A stretch of DNA of 64,000 bases from Clostridiales bacterium (GCA_022772525.1 JALFAD010000057.1:1-64000); one strand, 5' to 3'; numbered from the stretch's first letter, positions 52,431 through 59,480 are shown. Made by a program: numbers and translations. The notes: generated by a model not told the origin, from the letters alone.

Positions 52431-52754
52431 ATGGACTATCAATTTATCAGGCAAAGAATTACGGAGCTGAGAGAGAAAAAAGGTGTTGCAGAATACAAAA
52501 TGAGTTTGGAGCTGGGTCACAGCAGAAACTATATTCAGAACATTGCAAACGGGAAGTCCAAACCGTCCATTGAAGAATTCCTCTATATCTGTGACTATCT
52601 TGGGGTTACGCCCTCTGATTTTTTTGATGAACAGAACAAGCGTCCCATATTAATTCAAAAAGCCGTGGATGGTATGAGCAGCCTGTCCGACCAGGATATC
52701 CTGCTGATTATTTCTTTGATTGACCGTATGAAAAATGGCAGCCATAACCCATAG
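52431..52754 (+). CDS. Cro/C1-type HTH repressor-like protein
   Basis: 107 residues. RQRITELREKKGVAEYKMSL then ELGHSRNYIQNIANGKSKPS is an XRE helix-turn-helix in the first 60 residues. The second half (SSLSDQDILLIISLIDRM) is short and helical. AAGGCGG lies before the ATG. It probably controls the mobilisation genes or the element's own maintenance. It is divergent from the zinc-ribbon gene and closed by a strong terminator. Confidence 0.85.
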   Translation: MDYQFIRQRITELREKKGVAEYKMSLELGHSRNYIQNIANGKSKPSIEEFLYICDYLGVTPSDFFDEQNKRPILIQKAVDGMSSLSDQDILLIISLIDRMKNGSHNP

Positions 52755-52781
52755 AAGCCCTGCCATATCCAGGCAGAACAG

Positions 52782-52810
52782 CAACCCCCACCCAGCCGGG
52801 TGGGGGTTGG
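52782..52810 (+). terminator. Terminator of HTH gene
   Basis: Twelve-bp stem CAACCCCCACCC/GGGTGGGGGTTG around AGCC; a short T stretch follows. Confidence 0.8.
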
Positions 52811-52830
52811 CATTTATACAGCAAAATCAC

Positions 52831-52970
52831 GTCATCTATATTCCATACAAGGACGCAAAGTCCTTGGCAAGTTTCGCAAAGTGGAGGCCCACTTTACTTG
52901 CAGCACAGCTGCAAACTTGCCAGGAGTTTTGCACTCCTTGGAACCTCGCAGAACGGGAGATGACGTATAG
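52831..52970. other. Candidate oriT: four tandem hairpins before mobC
   Basis: CAAGGAC/GTCCTTG (52848-52866), CAAGT..AAGTGG/CCCACTT..ACTTG (52868-52900), TTGCAGC/GCTGCAA (52898-52914) and AGGAGT/ACTCCT (52922-52938), bounded by CGTCAT (52830-52835) and ATGACG (52960-52965). It sits directly upstream of mobC and the relaxase gene, the usual oriT position. Confidence 0.55.
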
Positions 52971-53330
52971 ATGCGAAAACGAAATGTAGAAGTAAAGTTC
53001 CGATTGTCGGAGGCAGAATATGCAGAGCTGGTGCAGAAGGTCAAGGATTCGGGCTTGAATCGAAATGCCTTTCTGGTACGGATGGTACGGCAGCAAACAA
53101 TATACCCTGTTGATTACTTGCGTGAACTGAATAAGCAGATGGACGTTCTGCTAGCACAGATTAGAGGTATGGCAACCAACCTCAATCAGGTGGCAAAGAT
53201 TGCGAATACTCGAAGGGAAGTGCCGTGTATTCAGTATCTGGAGGCCCTTTTGAAAGGCATGGGAAAATTCTCAGCAGCCATGCAGCCGGTGTGGGAGGGA
53301 ATCCGGGAGGCACTCTATGGCAATCGTTAA
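52971..53330 (+). CDS. mobC: MobC-like relaxosome accessory protein
   Basis: 119 residues. The ribbon-helix-helix start KRNVEVKFRLSEAEYAELVQ and ELNKQMDVLLAQIRGMATNL NQVAKIAN are typical of MobC proteins that bind oriT and help the relaxase nick. GGGAGATGACG lies before the ATG. Overlaps the relaxase gene by 14 bases. Confidence 0.88.
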   Translation: MRKRNVEVKFRLSEAEYAELVQKVKDSGLNRNAFLVRMVRQQTIYPVDYLRELNKQMDVLLAQIRGMATNLNQVAKIANTRREVPCIQYLEALLKGMGKFSAAMQPVWEGIREALYGNR

Positions 53331-54255
53331 AATCATTAGCAATGGAAAAAACATGGCGGCAGCCAGAAAAATCATGTCCTACATACTGGATGTGAAGAAG
53401 ACAGAACCAGACCTTTGTGGAACGCTGGGAGATGTGGATGCGGGAATACTAACGCCAAAATCAGCCTATCGGGAATTTCAAAGGGTGCGCAGCTTGTTTG
53501 GAAAGGACAGCGGGCGGACTTACACCCACGGTACTGTCAGCTGGGCATCTGGTGAAATCACCCACGAAGAAGCCGCCGCATTTGCCAAAGATTATCTTCC
53601 TCAAATATACCCGGAACACCAGGTGATATTTGCTGTCCACACCGATACTGACCATATCCATTTTCATTTCGTTGTGAATCCAGTATCCTATCTTGATGGC
53701 TCCATGCTCCATTGGTCAAAGCATGATCTTGAAAAGGCAAAACAGATTTGCAATGAGATGTGTCTTCAGCGCGGATGGCAAGTCGCCAAAAAGGGGCACC
53801 ACTATGACGGCACTGCTTTTGCAGATGGTGAAATCACAGCTTGGCGCAAGGATAAGTGGCATCAAATGGAACGCGCCCCAGAGAAAAGCTATCTTGTTGA
53901 TTTAGCACTGGCTGTACAGGATTGTACCGCTGCCGTCTGTAATAGGGAAGATTTCTGCACAATGATGGAACAGGAATACGGGTGGAATGTAATCTGGAAG
54001 GACACGAAGAAAAATATAACCTTTACCGACTGTGAGGGGCACCGCGTCCGGGACAGTAATCTGAAAAAGGCCTTCAACTTAAAGACTTCAAAGGAGGAGC
54101 TGGAACATGAATTTGCAAAAAATATCGGAAAACAGACATACAATCCGAAAACTATTGAACGAAAATCAGCGACAAAAGGTGCTGATCTCACACTTGGAAG
54201 CGGAAAACAACTGGCTGAGAGAACAGCTGGCAACCATAGCAAATCAAGGAGATAA
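53317..54255 (+). CDS. MobA/VirD2-type relaxase
   Basis: 312 residues. The N-terminal MAIVKIISNGKNMAAARKIM SYIL has Tyr22 as a candidate nicking residue; the three-His metal motif is TDTDHIHFHFVVNPVS near residue 110; HGTVSW lies earlier. It would cut oriT and lead the strand into a recipient. It is shorter than most of the family, lacking a long C-terminal domain. The small coiled-coil frame at 54107 overlaps its end. Confidence 0.9.
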   Translation: MAIVKIISNGKNMAAARKIMSYILDVKKTEPDLCGTLGDVDAGILTPKSAYREFQRVRSLFGKDSGRTYTHGTVSWASGEITHEEAAAFAKDYLPQIYPEHQVIFAVHTDTDHIHFHFVVNPVSYLDGSMLHWSKHDLEKAKQICNEMCLQRGWQVAKKGHHYDGTAFADGEITAWRKDKWHQMERAPEKSYLVDLALAVQDCTAAVCNREDFCTMMEQEYGWNVIWKDTKKNITFTDCEGHRVRDSNLKKAFNLKTSKEELEHEFAKNIGKQTYNPKTIERKSATKGADLTLGSGKQLAERTAGNHSKSRR

Positions 54256-54310
54256 GCTGGAGAAGAACATTCTCCCGAAGTGGCTTTCGAATAGAAAAAC
54301 ACCAGGGTAA
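54107..54310 (+). CDS. Small coiled-coil protein overlapping the relaxase gene
   Basis: 67 residues. LLNENQRQKVLISHLEAENN then WLREQLATIANQGDKLE is a strong amphipathic coiled-coil. The start has AAAGGAGGAG eight bases upstream inside the relaxase gene, which supports real translation. About 150 of its 204 bases overlap the relaxase frame. Function is unknown; a short partner of the mobilisation proteins is possible. Confidence 0.5.
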   Translation: MNLQKISENRHTIRKLLNENQRQKVLISHLEAENNWLREQLATIANQGDKLEKNILPKWLSNRKTPG

Positions 54311-54437
54311 AAGCCTCCCCAGACAGTGAGAGAAACGGACGATTTTCATACCCTGACCAAACATTCCAAGTAGAATACGTTGGCAGGGGCGGCAAAGGCG
54401 GAAAAGTGCAGTGAAATGCGATTCCCCATTGTATTTA

Positions 54438-54604
54438 CAATATGGGTTGTGCTATAATAAAAATGTAGTGAGGGAGACTGCGAACGGACTGAAAACCCGT
54501 CACCGCTGACCCCAAGAGATACAAAGGGTGTATCCACTCAACGGATGCCGCTGCCTGGTGGAACTGAAAATCCCATCAGGGCAGGACATAACACTACATG
54601 GAGG
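54438..54604 (+). ncRNA. Structured leader upstream of the excisionase-like gene
   Basis: A promoter-like TTGTAT-N18-TATAAT (54435-54464) is followed by a 135-base leader closed by ATGTAGTG/CACTACAT. Inside are ACGG/CCGT and CCTGGTGG/CCATCAGG hairpins whose loops both contain ACTGAAAA, and GATACA/TGTATC. The binding site TGGAGG comes right after the closing stem. It looks like a regulatory RNA; I do not recognise a class. The part 54311-54430 shows nothing. Confidence 0.5.
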
Positions 54605-54610
54605 TTCATT

Positions 54611-54823
54611 ATGAACGATAATGCTTTCTCCGTCGGTGCTTGTCCTGCTGAGTATCGGGACAAGCTTTTTCTGACACCGGCGGATATTATGAATATCTTA
54701 GGAATCAGTGAAAATTCTTGCTACAGATACTTACAAAGCGACTTGCCCTTTACCAAGGTCAAGGTTGGCAAGCTCATTCGTGTCAATGCGCGGTCTTTCT
54801 GGAACTGGTACACGGCAAGCTGA
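54611..54823 (+). CDS. Excisionase-like helix-turn-helix protein
   Basis: 70 residues. LFLTPADIMNILGISENSCY then RYLQSDLPFTKVKVGKLIRV NARSFWNWY is the winged-helix pattern of small excisionases (MerR/Xis-like). TGGAGG lies six bases before the ATG at 54611. It sits next to the right end and the ACTACCA repeats, as expected for a recombination directionality factor. Confidence 0.82.
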   Translation: MNDNAFSVGACPAEYRDKLFLTPADIMNILGISENSCYRYLQSDLPFTKVKVGKLIRVNARSFWNWYTAS

Positions 54824-54850
54824 GACAGGGGGCGTGGTGCCCCCTGCTCT

Positions 54851-54886
54851 TGGTAGTTTCAGAAAAAACTACCACAAAAACTACCA
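54851..54886. promoter_or_regulatory. ACTACCA arm-type repeats, right end
   Basis: TGGTAGT (54851-54857, inverted) and ACTACCA at 54868-54874 and 54880-54886 (12 bases apart). They match the left-end heptamers. Confidence 0.65.
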
Positions 54887-55011
54887 AACTCCTGACGGCA
54901 AACTTTTTTTGTGGGGGAGGATGGGGTTAAATGTGGTTGCAAAGTGAAGAAAATGAGGTTAATTGTGGTAAAATGATGCTATTGGTGAGCAATAAGGCAG
55001 AAATTGTGCGC

Positions 55012-55032
55012 TATAAGTTTGAGGTGCTGTAA
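55012..55032 (+). other. attR-type direct repeat (displaced end of the response-regulator gene)
   Basis: TATAAGTT then codes FEVL-stop, the same residues as at 40082-40102 with different third bases. It is directly followed by family A copy A8. Confidence 0.8.
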
Positions 55033-55110
55033 GCGGCGAGTCGCCGCAGACAATGACGTGACTTCGGTCAGGCTGTAGACCAGCACCATTGGGTATCGCC
55101 CGGTATCGTT
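55033..55110 (+). repeat. Family A repeat, copy A8
   Basis: Hairpin GCGGCG-AGT-CGCCGC (55033-55047), ACAATGACGTG, CACCATTGGG, CCGGTATCG. It opens the 766-base interval before the histidine kinase. Confidence 0.85.
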
Positions 55111-55138
55111 TTTGCAGAATAAAGTCAAAATTCAAACG

Positions 55139-55166
55139 TTGACAACCGTGGAATGTGTGGTATAAT
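55139..55166 (+). promoter_or_regulatory. Promoter of second antisense RNA
   Basis: TTGACA (55139-55144), 16 bases, TATAAT (55161-55166). Confidence 0.85.
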
Positions 55167-55172
55167 GAACAT

Positions 55173-55266
55173 GAAAAGAGCACTGCCGATAAGCGGTCAG
55201 CTCTTGTAACGTTAGCTAAGAAGTCTTAGAGACCGTCACTTTGCCGAGTGGCGGTTTCCGCTTTTT
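55173..55266 (+). ncRNA. Candidate antisense RNA opposite the 27-residue peptide
   Basis: Predicted start near 55173. It contains the hairpin AAGAGC-aCTGCCG..CGGTCAG-CTCTT (55175-55204) and ends in stem ACCGTCACT/AGTGGCGGT with TTTCCGCTTTTT. About 94 nt; its terminator lies over the last codons of the peptide on the other strand. Confidence 0.7.
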
Positions 55267-55319
55267 ACTGTGATTGTAATGGTATAGTTACCAATATGTA
55301 CAGTCAAAGTAATTGGCAT
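55236..55319 (-). CDS. 27-residue peptide, possible type I toxin of unfamiliar sequence
   Basis: Reads MPITLTVHIGNYTITITV then KSGNRHSAK. AAAGGGGGTGAG precedes the ATG, like the strong site of the holin-like toxin at 22564. Residues alternate Thr with Ile/Val/Leu, suggesting a beta strand rather than a helix. It has its own promoter (55433-55405) and a leader of about 80 bases, and its 3' end is covered by the antisense RNA. I do not recognise the family; the toxin call comes from the layout only. Confidence 0.6.
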   Translation of the reverse strand: MPITLTVHIGNYTITITVKSGNRHSAK

Positions 55320-55404
55320 GATACTCACCCCCTTTACAGGAGTGTAGCCAACCGTCTATCCGTTTATTGCAATGCTCTTCCCGGCCCCAAATGGGGTTGG
55401 ATTT

Positions 55405-55433
55405 ATTCTATCAGGGAATGAAAAGAACGTCAA
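55405..55433 (-). promoter_or_regulatory. Promoter of 27-residue peptide
   Basis: Minus strand: TTGACG (55433-55428), 17 bases, TAGAAT (55410-55405). Confidence 0.75.
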
Positions 55434-55477
55434 ATGCTTGGGTATTCATTTTCAGAAACTTCAGAAATAAAATATGA

Positions 55478-55516
55478 AACCGTCACGTGCTTTCCGTGGC
55501 GGTTTCCGCTTTTTCA
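55478..55516 (+). other. Degenerate copy of the antisense-RNA terminator
   Basis: ACCGTCACG..CGTGGCGGTTTCCGC then TTTTT repeats the terminator at 55232-55266. The rest of a peptide gene is missing; a family A repeat begins at once. Confidence 0.55.
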
Positions 55517-55522
55517 GAGATT

Positions 55523-55620
55523 GTAACGATACCGAGCATAGCCCAATGGTGTAACGATAACACACCAGCCTGTGCACACATTGGCTGGCCGCCCTGCCGC
55601 CCGCGTTGTCAGCAGCCACT
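55523..55620 (-). repeat. Family A repeat, copy A9
   Basis: CGATACCGAGCATAGCCCAA, TGGTGTAACGATAACACACC, and an imperfect terminal hairpin GGCCGC-CCT-GCCGCC. Confidence 0.85.
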
Positions 55621-55621
55621 G

Positions 55622-55704
55622 GCCGCCGATACCGAGCATAGCCCAATGGTGTAACGATAACACACCAGCCCGCGCACGCATTGTCTGCGGCGACTCGCCG
55701 CATT
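55622..55704 (-). repeat. Family A repeat, copy A10
   Basis: Nearly identical to A9 over 50 bases. Terminal hairpin GCGGCG-ACT-CGCCGC (55687-55701). Tandem pair like A4-A5. Confidence 0.88.
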
Positions 55705-55725
55705 TGTAAACTTTTTTTGCTCCTG

Positions 55726-55753
55726 TTGAAATACAGGGCGGGTATGCTATAAT
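55726..55753 (+). promoter_or_regulatory. Promoter of histidine kinase gene
   Basis: TTGAAA (55726-55731), 16 bases, TATAAT (55748-55753). It gives the kinase gene transcription independent of the now distant response regulator. Confidence 0.7.
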
Positions 55754-55798
55754 AAAATCATACATTTTGTGGTAGGAAAGAAAGAGGTGCCCCAGTAG

Positions 55799-57223
55799 AT
55801 GAAAAGCTCCTTCAGCCGCAATTTTTCCATGGCTGCTACCATATTGCTTCTGACGCTGACCATCCTCGGCGCGTCCTTCCAGATTCAGATTAACAGCTTT
55901 CTGGAGGACACCACCGTATCCCGTCTGACCCAGGATTCTCAGGTAGTTGCCAATCTGGCGGGCGCCTACGGCATGGACGGAAATCTCGCCAGCCGGGACC
56001 TGATGCTGAATCTGGACGTGGTATCCCAGATAACCAACGCCGACATTGTAATCTGCGACAACGACGGCTACATTACACTCTGCTCCGGCTCCCTGAACGG
56101 CTGTGACTACGACGGCTGGCAGCTCAATCAGGATTTTCTCGATAAGGTCTACGAAAACGGCGGCTACAGCGCCACCGGCACCATCCGCAACCTCTACGAC
56201 GAGGAACGCTACGTGGTGTCCGCCCCCATCGTCACCACCGAGCAGCGGCTGGGCATCGTCATCGTATCCACCCCCACCGCCGGTACGAAACAGGTTCTGA
56301 ATAAAATCTCCAACATTTTTCTCACCGTGTCCGTGTTCGTGGTGCTTATCGCTGTGCTGGGGGTCATGGCCTTTGCCCGGCGGGAGAGTAAGCCCCTCAA
56401 AGAGCTTGCCAAGGCGGCAACGGCCTTCGGCCACGGCGATCTGGACGCCCGGGTCAAAATTGACGAGGATTCCAGTGAGGAAATGGAGGAGCTGACTCTG
56501 GCTTTCAACAACATGGCCTCGTCCCTGCAAAAGAGCGAATATCAGCGTCAGGAATTCGTCGCCAATGTGTCTCATGAGCTGAAAACCCCCATGACCACCA
56601 TTTCCGGCTATGTGGACGGAATTCTGGACGGCACTATCCCCGCCGAAAAGCGGGACCACTATCTGCGCATCGTCTCTGACGAGACAAAACGCCTGAGCCG
56701 TCTGGTGCGCAGTATGCTGGACATTTCCCAGCTCCAGAAGGAGCAGGGCATTCCTGAGGAAAAGAAGATGCACTTCGATTTGGAGGAATGCGCCGGACAG
56801 GTGCTCATCACCTTTGAGAAAAAGATCAACGACAAGAAGCTGAACGTGGACGTGAATTTCCCGGAGCATCCGGTGTACACCATGGCAAATCAGGATTACA
56901 TCACCCAGGTGATCTACAATCTGCTGGACAACGCCGTGAAGTTCTGCCCCGAGGGCGGCACTCTGGGCCTGACCATCCGGGAGGGCGGCAGCAAGGCCTA
57001 TGTATCGATATCCAACGACGGCGAGACCATCCCGCCGGAGGAACTGCCGCTGGTCTTTGACCGGTTCCACAAGCTGGACAAATCCCGCTCCCAGAACCGG
57101 GACGGCTGGGGTCTGGGATTGTATATCGTCAAGACCATCGTCTGCTGCCACGGGGAGAATATCTCCGTAAGCTCCAAGGACGGCAAGACGGAATTTACCT
57201 TCACCATGCCCTTGGTAAATTGA
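55799..57223 (+). CDS. Sensor histidine kinase, probable partner of the response regulator at 39416
   Basis: 474 residues. N-terminal membrane span (MAATILLLTLTILGASF), extracellular sensor of about 145 residues, second span near 180 (IFLTVSVFVVLIAVLGVMAF) and a HAMP linker. HisKA has the phospho-His in EFVANVSHELKTPMTTISG near residue 260; HATPase has NLLDNAVKFCPEGG, VFDRFHKLDKSRS and GWGLGLYIVKTIV. PhoR/WalK-like layout. AAGAGGTG lies before the ATG. The integrated element plus repeats now separate it from its regulator by about 15.7 kb. Confidence 0.92.
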   Translation: MKSSFSRNFSMAATILLLTLTILGASFQIQINSFLEDTTVSRLTQDSQVVANLAGAYGMDGNLASRDLMLNLDVVSQITNADIVICDNDGYITLCSGSLNGCDYDGWQLNQDFLDKVYENGGYSATGTIRNLYDEERYVVSAPIVTTEQRLGIVIVSTPTAGTKQVLNKISNIFLTVSVFVVLIAVLGVMAFARRESKPLKELAKAATAFGHGDLDARVKIDEDSSEEMEELTLAFNNMASSLQKSEYQRQEFVANVSHELKTPMTTISGYVDGILDGTIPAEKRDHYLRIVSDETKRLSRLVRSMLDISQLQKEQGIPEEKKMHFDLEECAGQVLITFEKKINDKKLNVDVNFPEHPVYTMANQDYITQVIYNLLDNAVKFCPEGGTLGLTIREGGSKAYVSISNDGETIPPEELPLVFDRFHKLDKSRSQNRDGWGLGLYIVKTIVCCHGENISVSSKDGKTEFTFTMPLVN

Positions 57224-57230
57224 CATTCTC

Positions 57231-57316
57231 TGTAGGGCGGCTTGCCCTCAAGCCGCCGTCCGCGTAAGCGGCACGCTACCATGACAGCGGCGGCTTGAGG
57301 GCAAGCCGCCCTACGG
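57231..57316. repeat. Family C inverted repeat, copy C5
   Basis: GTAGGGCGGCTTGCCCTCAA then GCCGCCG, and the exact complement ending CCGCCCTAC, 27-bp arms around about 30 bases. The clearest member of the family, between the kinase and htrA. Confidence 0.9.
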
Positions 57317-57345
57317 AGCGTTGCAAACTTCTGATGAGGTTATCT

Positions 57346-58617
57346 ATGAGCGAACGAAATCATTCTTATCCCGACTGGGACGACAGCGTATACGGAAACG
57401 GGCCTACGGAACCACCGAAAAACCGGGGCGCGCTGGTGGCGCTGATGCTGATTCTGATTATTTTCCTGTGCGGCATCGTCACCATGCTGAGCCTTATGAA
57501 TATCCGGCTGTTCCGGGAATTGAGAACCGACAAGCAGGAGAAGGATCTCGCGATCTCCTTCACCACGGAGCCTACCGAGGAAGCGGTGAATAGAATTGCG
57601 CCCACGCAGACGCCCGCCCCTGCCGCCGTCTCCGCTCCCAACGCCACCATGAATTTGCAGGCGGCTCCCAAGGGTGTGGACAATATTCCCGAGGGCGGCG
57701 GTATGTCTTTGCAGGATATCTACACCCGGAATATCCCCTCTGTGGTGTCGATTACCTGTCAGGGCAGACGCAGCGCGTCCTCCGGCACCGGGGTAGTGCT
57801 CTCCGCTGACGGATATATCGTCACCAATGCCCATGTGGTGGAGAACGCCTATACCTATTCCGTTCAACTCACCGATGACCGTTCCTTCTCCGCAAGACTG
57901 GTGGGCTGCGATGATATTTCCGATCTGGCGGTGCTGCGCATTGACTGCACAGACCTGACTCCCGCCCAGTTTGGCGATTCATCCACCTTGCGGGTGGGCG
58001 ATACGGTGGTTGCCATCGGCGATCCTCTGGGCGCGGCCTTCCGGGGCACTTACACTGACGGCATCGTCTCCGCCATCAACCGGGATGTGGATATCAATGG
58101 GCGCACCATGACTCTGATTCAGACCAACGCCGCCCTGAATTCCGGCAACTCTGGCGGGCCGCTCATCAACTGCTACGGGCAGGTCATCGGCATCAACACC
58201 ATGAAGATCGGCGCTTTTACCGATACCGCCGGTGTGGAAGGTCTTGGCTTTGCCATTCCCAGCACCCAGGTCAAGGAAATTGTGGATCAGATTGTCGCGC
58301 AGGGCTATGTCTCCGGGCGGCCCACGCTGGGCATCACCGGCGAGGCCCTGTCCACCTTCTATCAGCACTACTACCGGATGCCCGCGGGACTGTATATCAC
58401 CGAGGTGGATCCGGGCAGCGACGCGGCCTACAAGGGCATTCAGGAGGGCGACCTGCTGCTCTATCTGGACGATACCCGGATTGTCAGCGCGGACGATCTG
58501 AGAAATGCCGTTTACGAATATGAAGTCGGTGAAGCCGTGGAAGCCATCATTTACAGCCAGGGTCAGCAGTACCGGGTGGAGTTGACCCTTGGCGAGGACG
58601 TGCCGAACTATGGCTAA
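57346..58617 (+). CDS. htrA: HtrA/DegP-like serine protease with PDZ domain
   Basis: 423 residues. A short cytoplasmic N-terminus and one membrane span (LVALMLILIIFLCGIVTMLS) lead to a Thr/Pro-rich linker and the trypsin-like domain. The triad is His in GYIVTNAHVVENA, Asp in DISDLAVLRID and Ser in LNSGNSGGPLIN. A C-terminal PDZ domain follows (GLYITEVDPGSDAAYKGIQE then GDLLLYLDD). It degrades or refolds damaged exported proteins. The order regulator-kinase-HtrA is common in Bacillota and suggests control by that two-component system. ATG at 57346 with GAGG six bases upstream. Confidence 0.94.
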   Translation: MSERNHSYPDWDDSVYGNGPTEPPKNRGALVALMLILIIFLCGIVTMLSLMNIRLFRELRTDKQEKDLAISFTTEPTEEAVNRIAPTQTPAPAAVSAPNATMNLQAAPKGVDNIPEGGGMSLQDIYTRNIPSVVSITCQGRRSASSGTGVVLSADGYIVTNAHVVENAYTYSVQLTDDRSFSARLVGCDDISDLAVLRIDCTDLTPAQFGDSSTLRVGDTVVAIGDPLGAAFRGTYTDGIVSAINRDVDINGRTMTLIQTNAALNSGNSGGPLINCYGQVIGINTMKIGAFTDTAGVEGLGFAIPSTQVKEIVDQIVAQGYVSGRPTLGITGEALSTFYQHYYRMPAGLYITEVDPGSDAAYKGIQEGDLLLYLDDTRIVSADDLRNAVYEYEVGEAVEAIIYSQGQQYRVELTLGEDVPNYG

Positions 58618-58619
58618 AG

Positions 58620-58708
58620 CCAATTGACAATTGACAGTTGACAATTATTCTTTAACTGCCAGATTTCCGCCGAATTGTCAATTGTCAATTTTGAATTGTC
58701 AATTTTTA
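58620..58708. repeat. Family D short-period tract (TTGACAA type), both orientations
   Basis: CAATTGACAATTGACAGTTG ACAATT on the left and TTGTCAATTGTCAATTTTG AATTGTCAATT on the right form a large imperfect hairpin. It could end htrA transcription; same unit as at 12612. Confidence 0.7.
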
Positions 58709-58725
58709 AAGCGAGGTCTTATGTA

Positions 58726-59460
58726 ATGGAACCAATTTATCAGGCAGATTTTGAAGTTTCCGAACGGGACGTGGACTGCTATGGGCGGCTCCGCCCTTCC
58801 ATGATTCTGTTCTACGCCCAGCAGGTGGCAGGCATGCACAGTACGGAGCTGACCGTGGGCTATGACGTGCTTGCCCGGCAGCGGATGTTCTGGGCCGTCA
58901 CCCGGCATAAGGTACAGGTTTCCCGGATTCCCCGGCTGGGAGAGACCATCCACATTGAAACCTGGCCCATGCCCACCACAAGAGTGGCCTACCCCCGGTC
59001 CATGGTGGCCTACGACAAGCAGGGCAATGAGCTTTTCCGCTCCATCAGCCTGTGGGTGCTGATGGACTTAGACACCCGGAACATGATTCTCCCGGGCAAG
59101 AGCGGCATTTCCGTGGTGGGCACCCTCCGGGGCAACGAGCTCACCGTCCCCACGGGCCTGCCCGCCAAGACGCTGCGCAGCAGCCGGGCGCGCACCGTGT
59201 GCTTTACCGACCTTGACCGGAACGGACACATGAACAACTGCCGGTATTTGGACTGGATTGCCGATCTGCTTCCCAGCGGCTACCACGCCGGGCATGAGAT
59301 TCGGGAATTCACCGTGTGCTATTTAAGCGAAGCCCGGGAGGGTCAGACCCTGGACCTGCGGTGGGATTTCCCCGAGGAGAACTGCCTGTACATGGACGCC
59401 CACCGCACCGAAGATGGGCAGGACACCCGGGTATTCTCCGCGCGGCTGCTGTTCGGATGA
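58726..59460 (+). CDS. Acyl-ACP thioesterase
   Basis: 244 residues. Double hot-dog fold of the acyl-ACP thioesterase family. The first half has FEVSERDVDCYGRLRPSMIL, and the second half DLDRNGHMNNCRYLDWIADL with the catalytic Asn/His pair near residue 170. It releases fatty acids from acyl carrier protein. GAGG lies before the ATG at 58726. It is a single gene followed by a strong terminator. Confidence 0.9.
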   Translation: MEPIYQADFEVSERDVDCYGRLRPSMILFYAQQVAGMHSTELTVGYDVLARQRMFWAVTRHKVQVSRIPRLGETIHIETWPMPTTRVAYPRSMVAYDKQGNELFRSISLWVLMDLDTRNMILPGKSGISVVGTLRGNELTVPTGLPAKTLRSSRARTVCFTDLDRNGHMNNCRYLDWIADLLPSGYHAGHEIREFTVCYLSEAREGQTLDLRWDFPEENCLYMDAHRTEDGQDTRVFSARLLFG

Positions 59461-59480
59461 TATGTTATGTCAACAACCGA

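Larger units (their letters stand above)
40082..55032. mobile_element. Integrative mobilizable element (about 14.9 kb) in the 3' end of a response-regulator gene
   Basis: Bounded by a 21-base direct repeat (40082-40102 and 55012-55032; 18 of 21 identical, first eight TATAAGTT exact) that encodes the same five C-terminal residues. It contains a tyrosine integrase at one end, an excisionase-like gene at the other, MobC, relaxase and coupling protein, but no VirB4/VirB6-type genes. It should therefore depend on a helper element for transfer. Base composition is visibly more AT-rich than the flanks. The cargo is a kinase/FHA/lipoprotein set. Confidence 0.85.

Noticed and set aside
55033..55798. 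Toxin-like locus and repeats as part of the integrated element
   Set aside because: The direct repeat places the element's right end at 55032, so these belong to the chromosomal side unless a larger, older insertion is shown.
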